Shown: in pieces, positions 51,774 to 60,903 of the stretch | Position numbering within the stretch: position 1 is the first letter of the stretch | Layout of the letters: every line of letters begins with the position of its first letter | Origin: Flagellimonas ochracea | GTDB taxonomy: Bacteria; Bacteroidota; Bacteroidia; Flavobacteriales; Flavobacteriaceae | Direction: 5' to 3' | DNA: 64,000 nucleotides | Assembly (NCBI RefSeq): GCF_009903685.1 | Contig: NZ_JAAABI010000003.1 | Coordinates: 124,001-188,000 of the forward strand | Translations under genes and position numbers: made by a program | The notes under the pieces: generated by a model | What the model was told of the DNA's origin: nothing | Databases searched by the model: none | The model's input: the letters and a program-made list of their open reading frames with translations, nothing else

Positions 51774-53201
51774 ATGAAAAATAAAACATATATCAAGATA
51801 CGTTCATCGCTAATTTTAAGCTTGGGAATTGCCCTATTTTTGGGTTGTGAGAGAGACTTTTCTGATGATGTGGAGTTTGATACGTTCACGACCAATGGAG
51901 ACATATTTACCGATGAACCTGTAGGTCTTACGGATGAGTTCTTCGACTCTTTTGACCCATCGGGTGCTAATCCTGCAAATCCAGAAGGTTTTGGTACTGA
52001 TGATAACGTCGCCTTTGAAGGGCAATCTTCCATACGAATTGACGTTCCTGCTCCCGATGACCCCGATGGAAGCTTCATCGGCGGTATTTTCTTGGATCGC
52101 GGCGATGGTAGAAACCTCACCGGTTTTGATGCCCTGACTTTTTATGCCAAGGGTTCTACAACCGCTACCATTGGCGAAGTAGGCTTTGGAACTGATTTTG
52201 GTGAAGATAAATTCGCTGTAATTGCCCCAAATATTCGTTTGTCAACAGATTGGCGGAAAGTCATTATTCCCATACCAGATCCATCAAAATTAGTACAGGA
52301 AAGAGGTATGTTTTTCTTTTCTGCGGGTAGCCAAAGTACTGGTGGTTTAGGGTTTACCTTTTGGATTGATGAGTTGCGTTTTGAAAAATTGGGAACTATT
52401 GCCCAACCCAGACCTTTTATATTTTCAGGTGATGATTTGCAAGAACAGACTTTTATAGGCTCAAACATTCCAGTTACTGGACTTACCCAAACGTTTAATC
52501 TTGGTAATGGGATTGACCAAACTGTTTTGATCGCACCATCTTATTATAGTTTTGAATCTTCGGACATTGGAGTGGCAATCGTAAATGAACTGGGACAAAT
52601 TAATGTGGTTGGAACAGGTACTGCGACGATTTCCGCCACAGTTGCGGGGGTTCGTGCAGCGGGTTCCTTGGAAGTTACCTCTACGGGCAATTTTCAGGCA
52701 GCACCCACACCTACCCGACCTTCCGAAAATGTAAAATCGATATTCAGTGACGCCTATGTAAGTGAAACTGAAAGCAACTTTAACCCCGGATTCGGAGGTT
52801 CAACGACCGAATTTGCGTTCAACACACTGAATGATGACACTATTGTATCCTACAGCAATAACAACTTTTCAGGAATAGTCTTCGAGAATACAGTGGATGC
52901 CTCTGACCTGACATTCCTGCATGTGGATGTGTATGTAGACCAAGCGGGGACTGAGTTTGAAATTCAGATAAGGGATGTTGGAGCAAATGGAGAAATTAAC
53001 ACCGACTTGGGTAATGGGCTTCCCATCGGGGATGATAAAGATCGTAGATTTACTTTTACAGGTTTGGTCGCAGGACAATGGACATCCTTTGATATTCCTC
53101 TGGATGGGGATATAGCCAATCAAAAGAACAATCTGGGAGCCCTCCTTCTAATAGACGGTCCAAACTTTACATTGGACAATATTTATTTCTACACAGAGTA
53201 G
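51774..53201 (+). CDS. Surface glycan-binding lipoprotein with two CBM-like domains
   Basis: A 475-residue lipoprotein with lipobox FLGC (Cys25). N-terminal jelly-roll-like module (about 35-205, with FEGQSSIRIDVPAPDDPDGSF and FWIDELRFE). Central Big-2-like immunoglobulin-type module (about 225-300, ending GTGTATISATVAG). C-terminal module (about 310-475, AAPTPTRPSENVKSIFSDAY...TLDNIYFYTE) that recurs in the 1058-residue lipoprotein downstream. No catalytic motif. Position 12 bases after the fusion enzyme gene suggests it binds the same glucan at the cell surface, in the place usually taken by SusD/SusE-type proteins. Confidence 0.82.
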   Translation: MKNKTYIKIRSSLILSLGIALFLGCERDFSDDVEFDTFTTNGDIFTDEPVGLTDEFFDSFDPSGANPANPEGFGTDDNVAFEGQSSIRIDVPAPDDPDGSFIGGIFLDRGDGRNLTGFDALTFYAKGSTTATIGEVGFGTDFGEDKFAVIAPNIRLSTDWRKVIIPIPDPSKLVQERGMFFFSAGSQSTGGLGFTFWIDELRFEKLGTIAQPRPFIFSGDDLQEQTFIGSNIPVTGLTQTFNLGNGIDQTVLIAPSYYSFESSDIGVAIVNELGQINVVGTGTATISATVAGVRAAGSLEVTSTGNFQAAPTPTRPSENVKSIFSDAYVSETESNFNPGFGGSTTEFAFNTLNDDTIVSYSNNNFSGIVFENTVDASDLTFLHVDVYVDQAGTEFEIQIRDVGANGEINTDLGNGLPIGDDKDRRFTFTGLVAGQWTSFDIPLDGDIANQKNNLGALLLIDGPNFTLDNIYFYTE

Positions 53202-53228
53202 TGAGGTATCGGAATCAACTTCAAAAAA

Positions 53229-54095
53229 ATGAACATGAAAAATATACAAACAAAGAAAACAACGTCAGCGGCTTTGAAATATCTTTTTGTCGCTTGCTTA
53301 ATTTCCTTTTTCGGGTGTGAAACGGATGATACACAGACCGTGGCAACTTTTTCCCAACTGACCATGTCCGATGAATTCGATACGGATGGTGCACCTGATA
53401 GCAGTATCTGGGGATTTGATATCGGTACTGGTGAGGATGGATGGGGAAACAAAGAACTGCAGTACTATACCGACAGGCCGGAGAACGTTAAGGCCCAAAA
53501 TGGAATTTTATTGATTACAGCAAACCAGGAATCCTTCGAAGGATCCAATTACACTTCTGCCAGGTTGATTACCAAAGACAAGTTCGAACAGCGATATGGT
53601 CGTTTTGAAGCGCGTATACGCTTACCTTGGGGGCAAGGCATATGGCCTGCCTTTTGGATGCTCGGAGCTGATGATGATGAAAACCCCTGGCCAGGAGCTG
53701 GGGAAATAGACATCATGGAATACCGGGGACAAGACCCATCAATACTTATTGGCAGTGTGCATGGTCCTGGGTACTTTGGTGGTGATGCCATATCAAAGGA
53801 ATACACGTTGGAAAACGATCGCTTTGATACAGGGTTTCACGTTTTTGGAATCGAGTGGGGTCCGGAATATATCAACTATTATGTGGATGATGTACTATAC
53901 AATCAAATTACTCCCGAAGATGTGGATGAAGAAACGGATGGCCAAGGGGTATGGATATTTAATAAACCTTTCTATATTTTATTGAACGTGGCAGTCGGGG
54001 GTACTTTCGTAGGTTCCCCTAACGCAGAAACAGAATTTCCACAAACCATGTTGGTGGACTATGTAAGAGTATACGAGTATAACGAGATAAACTAA
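53229..54095 (+). CDS. GH16 family endo-beta-1,3-glucanase (laminarinase) lipoprotein
   Basis: A 288-residue lipoprotein with lipobox FFGC (about residue 30) and a single GH16 jelly roll. The catalytic signature is E159-I-D161-I-M-E164 (EIDIMEY), the beta-bulge form of laminarinases. The upstream GIWPAFWMLG and WGNKELQYYTDRPENV segments are typical of GH16 subfamily 3. It cleaves beta-1,3-glucan internally at the cell surface to give oligosaccharides. A second ATG at 53235 is possible as start. Confidence 0.93.
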   Translation: MNMKNIQTKKTTSAALKYLFVACLISFFGCETDDTQTVATFSQLTMSDEFDTDGAPDSSIWGFDIGTGEDGWGNKELQYYTDRPENVKAQNGILLITANQESFEGSNYTSARLITKDKFEQRYGRFEARIRLPWGQGIWPAFWMLGADDDENPWPGAGEIDIMEYRGQDPSILIGSVHGPGYFGGDAISKEYTLENDRFDTGFHVFGIEWGPEYINYYVDDVLYNQITPEDVDEETDGQGVWIFNKPFYILLNVAVGGTFVGSPNAETEFPQTMLVDYVRVYEYNEIN

Positions 54096-54111
54096 ACTAA
54101 CTATTACGATT

Positions 54112-57100
54112 ATGAAGCAATTACTAACAAAAACCAAGCTGATATCCGTATTCATCTTGGCCCTATTTTTGGGATGTGAAAACGACGACAATACGTTGTT
54201 GCCACAGGTGCTTTCGAGCTTTACCTTCAACTTGGATGAAGATACTGGTACAGTGGAATTCATCAATATATCTGAAAAAGCAACGAGTTACGAATGGGAC
54301 TTCGGAGATGGGGATGCCTCAACCGAAATAAATCCTGTAAAAACCTATGGCGCTAGCGGCACCTATACCGTAGTGCTAACAGCGTTCAATACTGCCGGAG
54401 CTTCCAACACTTTTGAAAGTGAAATCACCATTAATATCCCAATACCTCCCACGCCATTGGCCTTGCCCATTGATTTTGACGGTACCAATGTGGCTTATGG
54501 TGACATTGTGGGTGACAATATCGGATTCTCAGTAGTGGCCAACCCCGAAACCGGTAATGGAAACGATACCAATGTTGGACAAATGGAAACCGGTGGCGGT
54601 CAATTCCAAAATGTACAATTCCCGTTGGGAACTGCTGTGGACTTCAGCGGTGATAATAAGACAATTCAATTGGAGTTATTCGCATCAACAGCAATCGATG
54701 TTTTGGTCAAGTTTGAGGATGGTGCTGCCGGAGCACGAGATGTAGAGGTTTTAACTACCCATACCGGTTCAGGTTGGGAAACCTTAAGTTTTGACTTTGC
54801 AACGGATGGAGTCGCTAGTTTTATTCAAGATGATCCCCAAAATGGCCAAGCGCTGGTTCCAGATGGTCAATATAGTGGAATCATATTGTTTATAGGGTTC
54901 AGTGCCGACCCAGGAGTTGAGGGTACTTTCCTTGTGGATAATATTATTCAAACCACTGCAGAACCTGCTCCTTCTGGATGTACGGATGAATTGATTGCGG
55001 CTACTGCGCTTCCTGTAGACTTTGAAGGCTGCGAAACCTTCCTTTCTTCAGAGAATTTCGGTGATGGAATTACTTCTGAGCTGGTGGAAAATCCATTTAA
55101 AACGGGTATCAATACCTCCGACTTTGTTTTACAAATCGATAAACCTACAGGTTCCAGTTTCTTTGCTGGAGTTCAAAATACCTTTGAAAGTAATTTTGAT
55201 CTTACAACCACAGACGTATTTAGCTTGAAAGTGTATTCTACAAAGGCCAACGTTGTCTTCCGATTTGAACTTGCACTAAATCCACAAACAGTACCCCCAA
55301 CTGGAAATCCTACACCCGTATTTGTTACCATACCCAATGCCAATGAATGGACGGAAGTGGAGTTTACCTTTACAGGCTTACCAGGTGGACCAATGGCCTA
55401 TAATCAATTGGTTATAAAACCAGACAATCCAGATGGCATCACTGATCCAGTAGCGGAAGGTGGTACGTATTATATCGATGATCTATCCCTTGGCACTTCT
55501 GGCGGTGGCGGCGGAGGTGGTGCTTCCCTGGACGACTGTGGCGGCGATTTGGTCAATGATTTTGAAACCGATACCGATGCCATCTTCGCCAACTTTGGAG
55601 GTGGGGTAGGTACCATAATAGACAATCCCGACACCTCGGTGAACACAAGTGCTAAAGTAGGCCAATACGTTAAGAATGCCGGTGCGGATTTTGCCGGAAT
55701 CACGATTGAGGTAGATCCTGATATCGCTTTTGATTCAGGGGTATTCTCGATTGATGTCTACTCTGAGGCAGTGAGACAGCTGCTGTTCAAGTTGGAAGGA
55801 CTCAATATTGAGGTAATTGTTCCCACCTCTGGCACAGGCTGGGAGACCATAACCTATGACTTTAGCCCAGTTGGGGGCAATGTGGGTACTGTTACGGCCA
55901 TTACATTGATCATGGACAATGGCACCGTCGGTGATGGCAGTGCGGATTGGACCATTCAATTCGATAATATTAGGCTTTGCAGTAACGGAAGTTCAGGAGG
56001 GGGCGACACTACACCTCCCGTAATCACCTTGAACGGGGATGCTGTCGTTAATGTAAATGTAGGCGATTCTTTTGTGGATCCAGGAGCGACCGCTACCGAT
56101 GATACGGATGGTCCGATAACCGGTGATATTGTTGTAGGAGGAGATACTGTGGATACCAATACTATCGATACTTATATAATTACGTATAATGTTAGTGATG
56201 CTGCAGGGAACGCGGCGGCAGAAGTGACAAGAACAGTAAACGTGGTAGATCCAAGTATGCCCTTTAGTGCTGCTCCAACACCTCCTGCTAGGGATCCTGG
56301 AGATGTTATTTCGCTCTTTAGTAACGCCTATACAGATATTACAGTGGATACGTTTTATGCAGCCTTTAGTGTTGGTGGTGGCGTAAGCGATGTGCAGGTG
56401 GCTGGAAATGATACCAAACTTTACACGGATTTAGACTTTGCCGGAGTTGAAACACTTAGCGCCAGTGTAGATCTTTCCAGCATGACCATGTTCCATATCG
56501 ATGTGTGGTCGCAAAATTCAGTTGACTTTTTAACAAGGGTTGTAGACTTTGCTGGAGATGGATTTGGTGGTGGCAATGATACCCAGGGTGATGAAACAAC
56601 GAACCTTTCGGCCGGATCATGGACCTCCATAGATGTTTCAATAGCCGATTTTCAAACAGGTGGTTTTACTGCAACGCCTACTGACTTTAGCCAGCTGATT
56701 CTAGATGTTGTTGGGGTTACTGGTACCGTTTATGTGGACAATATTTATTTTTATAATGATTCTGGCGGCGGTGGAGGCGGCGGCCTTACTCCATTGTCAT
56801 CTTTACCGGCAGATTTTGAAAGTGGTGAAGAGTTTGGCGGTGTTTTCGAACCCGCAAGTGTAAATGGATCCATTATTGCAAATCCGGTTTCTGGAGGAAT
56901 TAATACTTCTGCCAATGTGTATGAGTTCAATAAACCAGTGGGAACTGAATTCTATGGTGGAATGGAAAATGTATTCGCAAGTCCTTTGGATTTGACCACG
57001 ACCAGAACCTTTAAGGTTAAAATTTATTCCTCCAAACCGAATGTTGTAGTTCAGTTTGAATTACAGTCAAGACCCACAGATCCTGGTATTCCAAACTACA

Positions 57101-57288
57101 GCATACAACAAACAGTAACGAATGCGAATGAATGGGTAGAACTGACCTTCGATTTCGGTGCTATAGTACCAGGAACATTTAATCCAAACATTTACAATGC
57201 GATTGTCATAATCCCTGATTTTGACACGGGAAATAATCCAACTTCGAGTTCGGAAACCTATTATATAGATGATGTAGTTTTAGAATAA
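54112..57288 (+). CDS. Large multi-module glycan-binding lipoprotein (PKD plus duplicated CBM-like domains)
   Basis: A 1058-residue lipoprotein (FLGC, Cys22). Modules in order: PKD (about 34-107, YEWDFGDG); CBM-like A1 (117-282); A2 (300-455); a Gly7 linker; A3 (473-622); DUF5011/HYR-like immunoglobulin domain (632-715, PPVITLNGDAVVNVNVGDSF); module B (717-880), shared with the C-terminus of the 475-residue lipoprotein; a second Gly7 linker; A4 (900-1058). A2 and A4 are clear duplicates (NPxxxGINTS...DLTTT...NANEW...TYYIDD). No catalytic residues seen. Probably captures beta-glucan chains for the neighbouring enzymes. Confidence 0.85.
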   Translation: MKQLLTKTKLISVFILALFLGCENDDNTLLPQVLSSFTFNLDEDTGTVEFINISEKATSYEWDFGDGDASTEINPVKTYGASGTYTVVLTAFNTAGASNTFESEITINIPIPPTPLALPIDFDGTNVAYGDIVGDNIGFSVVANPETGNGNDTNVGQMETGGGQFQNVQFPLGTAVDFSGDNKTIQLELFASTAIDVLVKFEDGAAGARDVEVLTTHTGSGWETLSFDFATDGVASFIQDDPQNGQALVPDGQYSGIILFIGFSADPGVEGTFLVDNIIQTTAEPAPSGCTDELIAATALPVDFEGCETFLSSENFGDGITSELVENPFKTGINTSDFVLQIDKPTGSSFFAGVQNTFESNFDLTTTDVFSLKVYSTKANVVFRFELALNPQTVPPTGNPTPVFVTIPNANEWTEVEFTFTGLPGGPMAYNQLVIKPDNPDGITDPVAEGGTYYIDDLSLGTSGGGGGGGASLDDCGGDLVNDFETDTDAIFANFGGGVGTIIDNPDTSVNTSAKVGQYVKNAGADFAGITIEVDPDIAFDSGVFSIDVYSEAVRQLLFKLEGLNIEVIVPTSGTGWETITYDFSPVGGNVGTVTAITLIMDNGTVGDGSADWTIQFDNIRLCSNGSSGGGDTTPPVITLNGDAVVNVNVGDSFVDPGATATDDTDGPITGDIVVGGDTVDTNTIDTYIITYNVSDAAGNAAAEVTRTVNVVDPSMPFSAAPTPPARDPGDVISLFSNAYTDITVDTFYAAFSVGGGVSDVQVAGNDTKLYTDLDFAGVETLSASVDLSSMTMFHIDVWSQNSVDFLTRVVDFAGDGFGGGNDTQGDETTNLSAGSWTSIDVSIADFQTGGFTATPTDFSQLILDVVGVTGTVYVDNIYFYNDSGGGGGGGLTPLSSLPADFESGEEFGGVFEPASVNGSIIANPVSGGINTSANVYEFNKPVGTEFYGGMENVFASPLDLTTTRTFKVKIYSSKPNVVVQFELQSRPTDPGIPNYSIQQTVTNANEWVELTFDFGAIVPGTFNPNIYNAIVIIPDFDTGNNPTSSSETYYIDDVVLE

Positions 57289-57311
57289 GGATTAATAAGT
57301 TCTGATTTTTC

Positions 57312-57347
57312 AAGGCTGGCAAAAAAGCCAATTTGCCAGCCTTTTTT
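57312..57347 (+). terminator. Strong terminator splitting the beta-glucan locus
   Basis: A perfect 12-bp stem (AAGGCTGGCAAA with TTTGCCAGCCTT) and an 8-nt loop are followed by TTTT. It lies 23 bases after the multi-module lipoprotein gene and separates the surface-protein genes from the phosphorylase and later genes, so the latter are either read through or have their own promoter in the following 36 bases. Confidence 0.85.
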
Positions 57348-57382
57348 CATCAATCACTAACAAAAAAGGAATATATTGGTAT

Positions 57383-60300
57383 ATGAGCCAAACAGATATC
57401 TATTTAGCAAGTACCAAAATGAATCATGGGGCCAAAGAAGTTGTAGGCGAATCCGTAGTATTCGAAAACGAAAACTACTATAAGATTTCCAACTACGATG
57501 GCATGCGCCCTTTCTTTATGAGTATTGTGAGCCATTCCGACCATTGGATGTTCATTTCAAGCAATGGAGGGCTTACCGCTGGAAGGAAAAATCCCGAGTC
57601 TGCCCTTTTTCCCTATTACACGGATGATAAGGTAACAGAATCCGCCAACATAACTGGAAACAAAACGATAATCCATGCCCAAGTTGGATCAAAAACCTAT
57701 TTGTGGGAACCTTTTTCAAATTCCTGTGCAGGGGTCTATACTATCCAAAGGAATCTGTATAAGAGCAATCACGGCAATAAAATTGTTTTTGAAGAAGTAA
57801 ACAAGGATTTGGGGCTTACGTTCAGGTACCATTGGAATTTTAGTGAGACCTATGGTTTTGTGAAGAAATCCAATTTGATAAACCATGGTGACCAAACGGT
57901 GAAATGTGCTCTGCTGGACGGAATTCAAAATATTTTGCCTTATGGTGTTCCCTCTTCCACACAGAACGATAGAAGCAATTTGGTGGATGCTTACAAAAGA
58001 AACCAATTGGAGGCTGAAATAGGGCTGGGAATCTTTGCATTGAGTGCCATCATTGTGGACAGGGCTGAACCCAGTGAGGCGCTAAAGGCCACTACGGTGT
58101 GGTCCACCGGATTGGATGACGTAAAATATCTGGTTTCATCCCTACAATTGGACACTTTTAGGCGTGGAAACAAGATTGCACAAGAAACTGATGTCAAAGC
58201 AGAGAAGGGAGCCTATTTTATCCATACAGAAGTGAGTTTGGAACCCAAAGCCGAAAAAAATTGGATGATCATTGCCGATTTGAACAAATCCAGGGCAGAT
58301 GTCAGTAAGATTAGCCACACCATCAAGAGCACTACTAATTTATTCGAGAAAGTCGAGGCTGATATTGACGAAGGCTCCAAACAGTTGTTGCAATTGGCCG
58401 CGGCGTCTGATGCCATTCAGTGCACTTCCGATAGCATGAGGGATGCCAGACACTTTTCCAATACCTTGTTCAACATAATGAGGGGGGGTATCTTCGACGA
58501 TGGCTATCAGCTTGAAAAAAGAGATTTCACATTATATATCAAAAAAGCAAATAAGCCGCTTTTCCAGGAAAAAAGGGTATTGCTCAATGGGCTTCCTTCC
58601 CATTTTTCTTTGGAATTTTTACGCAAGAAGGTCGATGATGATGATAACCCCGATTTTAGACGATTGGCCTTGGAATACTTGCCCCTTAAATTTAGCAGAC
58701 GCCATGGCGACCCCAGTAGGCCTTGGAACAGGTTTTCTATCAACACCCGTGCAGATGATGGGAGCAAGGTGCTCGATTATGAGGGCAATTGGAGGGATAT
58801 TTTCCAGAACTGGGAGGCCTTGGCCCTTTCCTATCCCGCATTCTTGGAAAGCATGATCTACAAGTTCTTGAATGCCTCCACATTTGACGGCTACAATCCC
58901 TATCGTGTTACCAAGGATGGATTTGATTGGGAGGTTATTGAACCGGATGACCCTTGGTCTTACATAGGTTATTGGGGAGACCATCAGATTATTTATCTCC
59001 TAAAACTATTGGAGTTGATGGAAAGCCATTATCCCAATGAACTGGGTAAATCCTTCTTTGAAAAAATATTTGTGTATGCCAATGTACCCTATAAAATAAA
59101 GAGTTACGAGGAAATTCTAGAAGACCCGAAGGATACTATTCTTTTTGATTCAGATTTGGACCATAAAATCAACAAACAAAGGGAAAAGATCGGAGCGGAT
59201 GCAGCATTTCTCACCACCGGAAATGCTTCCATATATCATGTGACCCTATTGGAGAAAATATTGGCGACCGTTCTTTCGAAAATGTCAAATTTCATCCCAG
59301 AAGGCGGTATTTGGATGAACACGCAGCGACCAGAGTGGAACGATGCCAACAATGCCCTGGTAGGCAATGGTGTTTCGATGGTCACTTTGTATTATTTGAG
59401 ACGTTTCCTGAGTTTTTTCCAAGAGTTGACCGAAAGTATGGAACAGGAAGAGTTTACCGTTTCAGAAGAAATGGCAACCTTTTTCAATGCGGTATTACAA
59501 GCCCTGATTGAAAACCAAGGAAAGCTTTCCGGAAAAATTTCCGATGCCGATAGAAGATTCATTATGGATGCTTTGGGCATGGCAGGAAGTGAATTCCGAA
59601 ATACAATTTATGCCGAAGGATTTAAAAACGAGTCGCAAAGAATAGCTAAAAAGGACCTACAACAATTTATTGATGTAACCTTGAAATATTTGGAACACAG
59701 TATAGATGCCAATCAGCGCAAGGATAAACTGTACCATGCTTATAACATAATGACGGTTGAAAGTGATACGGAGGTGTCCATCTCCTACTTATCCGAAATG
59801 TTAGAGGGGCAGGTTGCCGTTTTAAGTTCTGGCTATCTCAACGGTGAAAAATCGTTGGAGGTACTTGATGCGCTTAAATCCAGCGCATTGTTTAGGGAGG
59901 ATCAATACAGTTATTTATTGTATCCAAATAAAGCACTCCCGCGTTTTTGTGAAAAAAATTCCATTCCTCCCAAAAAGGTCCAGCAATCCGAACTGCTTCA
60001 AAAGCTTGTAAAAGAAGGAAACACCTCAATAGTTGAAAAAAGCATTGACAACACATATCATTTCAATGGCTCTTTTAATAATGCCGATAGTCTTAAAGAA
60101 GCATTGTCGCAGCTGCCGGATGAAGAATATGGCGAATTGGCAAGAAACGACAGAAAGTTGTTATTGAACACTTTTGAAGAGATTTTCGACCACAAATCCT
60201 TTACCGGAAGATCGGGAACTTTCTATGGGTATGAAGGTTTAGGATCTATTTATTGGCATATGGTCTCCAAATTACTTTTGAGTGTACAGGAAACCTGTTT

Positions 60301-60853
60301 GTCGGCAATTATAAATGGTGAAAACGAAGTGGTCATCGGGAAACTTTTAGAGCATTTTTATGAAATAAATGAAGGAATAGGCGTGCATAAGCCACCGAAA
60401 CTTTATGGGGCTTTCCCAACAGACCCCTATTCGCATACCCCGGCAGGCAAGGGTGCACAACAACCAGGGATGACCGGTCAAGTAAAAGAAGATATTTTAA
60501 GTCGGTTTGGTGAACTGGGGGTTTTCGTTTCCGAAGGAAAGCTCTTTTTCAATCCCTGTATGCTCCGAAAGGATGAGTTCTTGGAGCAATCCTCAGAATT
60601 CAATTATGTGAATGTGGATGGGGAATTCAAAAAAATAATGCTCGAAAAAGGTTCGTTGGGCTTTACCTATTGTCAGGTTCCTATTCAATATCGTTTGTCT
60701 AAAAAAGAACATGTAGAAGTGTCTTTTAAAGATGGCTCCCAAAAGGATCTTGATGGGCTGGACTTGGATGCAACCCATAGCAGCATGTTGTTTGGCAGAA
60801 TAGGCGAAATAGAAGGCATTAAGGTATGGGTAGATGAAAAACGATTGAAGTAG
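57383..60853 (+). CDS. GH149-like beta-1,3-glucan phosphorylase
   Basis: An 1156-residue protein without signal peptide, so cytoplasmic. It looks like a GH94-related inverting phosphorylase: N-terminal beta-sandwich (WMFISSNGGLTAGRKNPESALFPYYTDDKV, about 54-83), then an (alpha/alpha)6 barrel with NRFSINTRADDGSKVLDYEGNW (about 452-473) and a candidate general acid Asp654 in RPEWNDANNALVGNG. The size and these segments match what I recall of GH149 beta-1,3-glucan phosphorylases, rather than the shorter GH94. It would phosphorolyse imported laminari-oligosaccharides to glucose-1-phosphate, saving ATP. Neighbouring GH16, GH17 and GH30 genes support beta-1,3-glucan. Confidence 0.82.
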   Translation: MSQTDIYLASTKMNHGAKEVVGESVVFENENYYKISNYDGMRPFFMSIVSHSDHWMFISSNGGLTAGRKNPESALFPYYTDDKVTESANITGNKTIIHAQVGSKTYLWEPFSNSCAGVYTIQRNLYKSNHGNKIVFEEVNKDLGLTFRYHWNFSETYGFVKKSNLINHGDQTVKCALLDGIQNILPYGVPSSTQNDRSNLVDAYKRNQLEAEIGLGIFALSAIIVDRAEPSEALKATTVWSTGLDDVKYLVSSLQLDTFRRGNKIAQETDVKAEKGAYFIHTEVSLEPKAEKNWMIIADLNKSRADVSKISHTIKSTTNLFEKVEADIDEGSKQLLQLAAASDAIQCTSDSMRDARHFSNTLFNIMRGGIFDDGYQLEKRDFTLYIKKANKPLFQEKRVLLNGLPSHFSLEFLRKKVDDDDNPDFRRLALEYLPLKFSRRHGDPSRPWNRFSINTRADDGSKVLDYEGNWRDIFQNWEALALSYPAFLESMIYKFLNASTFDGYNPYRVTKDGFDWEVIEPDDPWSYIGYWGDHQIIYLLKLLELMESHYPNELGKSFFEKIFVYANVPYKIKSYEEILEDPKDTILFDSDLDHKINKQREKIGADAAFLTTGNASIYHVTLLEKILATVLSKMSNFIPEGGIWMNTQRPEWNDANNALVGNGVSMVTLYYLRRFLSFFQELTESMEQEEFTVSEEMATFFNAVLQALIENQGKLSGKISDADRRFIMDALGMAGSEFRNTIYAEGFKNESQRIAKKDLQQFIDVTLKYLEHSIDANQRKDKLYHAYNIMTVESDTEVSISYLSEMLEGQVAVLSSGYLNGEKSLEVLDALKSSALFREDQYSYLLYPNKALPRFCEKNSIPPKKVQQSELLQKLVKEGNTSIVEKSIDNTYHFNGSFNNADSLKEALSQLPDEEYGELARNDRKLLLNTFEEIFDHKSFTGRSGTFYGYEGLGSIYWHMVSKLLLSVQETCLSAIINGENEVVIGKLLEHFYEINEGIGVHKPPKLYGAFPTDPYSHTPAGKGAQQPGMTGQVKEDILSRFGELGVFVSEGKLFFNPCMLRKDEFLEQSSEFNYVNVDGEFKKIMLEKGSLGFTYCQVPIQYRLSKKEHVEVSFKDGSQKDLDGLDLDATHSSMLFGRIGEIEGIKVWVDEKRLK

Positions 60854-60903
60854 CTATAATATATTCCATCAAATACAAATGGTTTGAATACATGAGAGGA
60901 CAA

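Noticed and set aside
55500-56790. GGC/GGT/GGA-rich runs near 55501 and 56764 as possible simple-sequence repeats
   Set aside because: They encode Gly7 linkers between modules of one lipoprotein, in frame and with mixed codons; no sign of slippage or phase variation.
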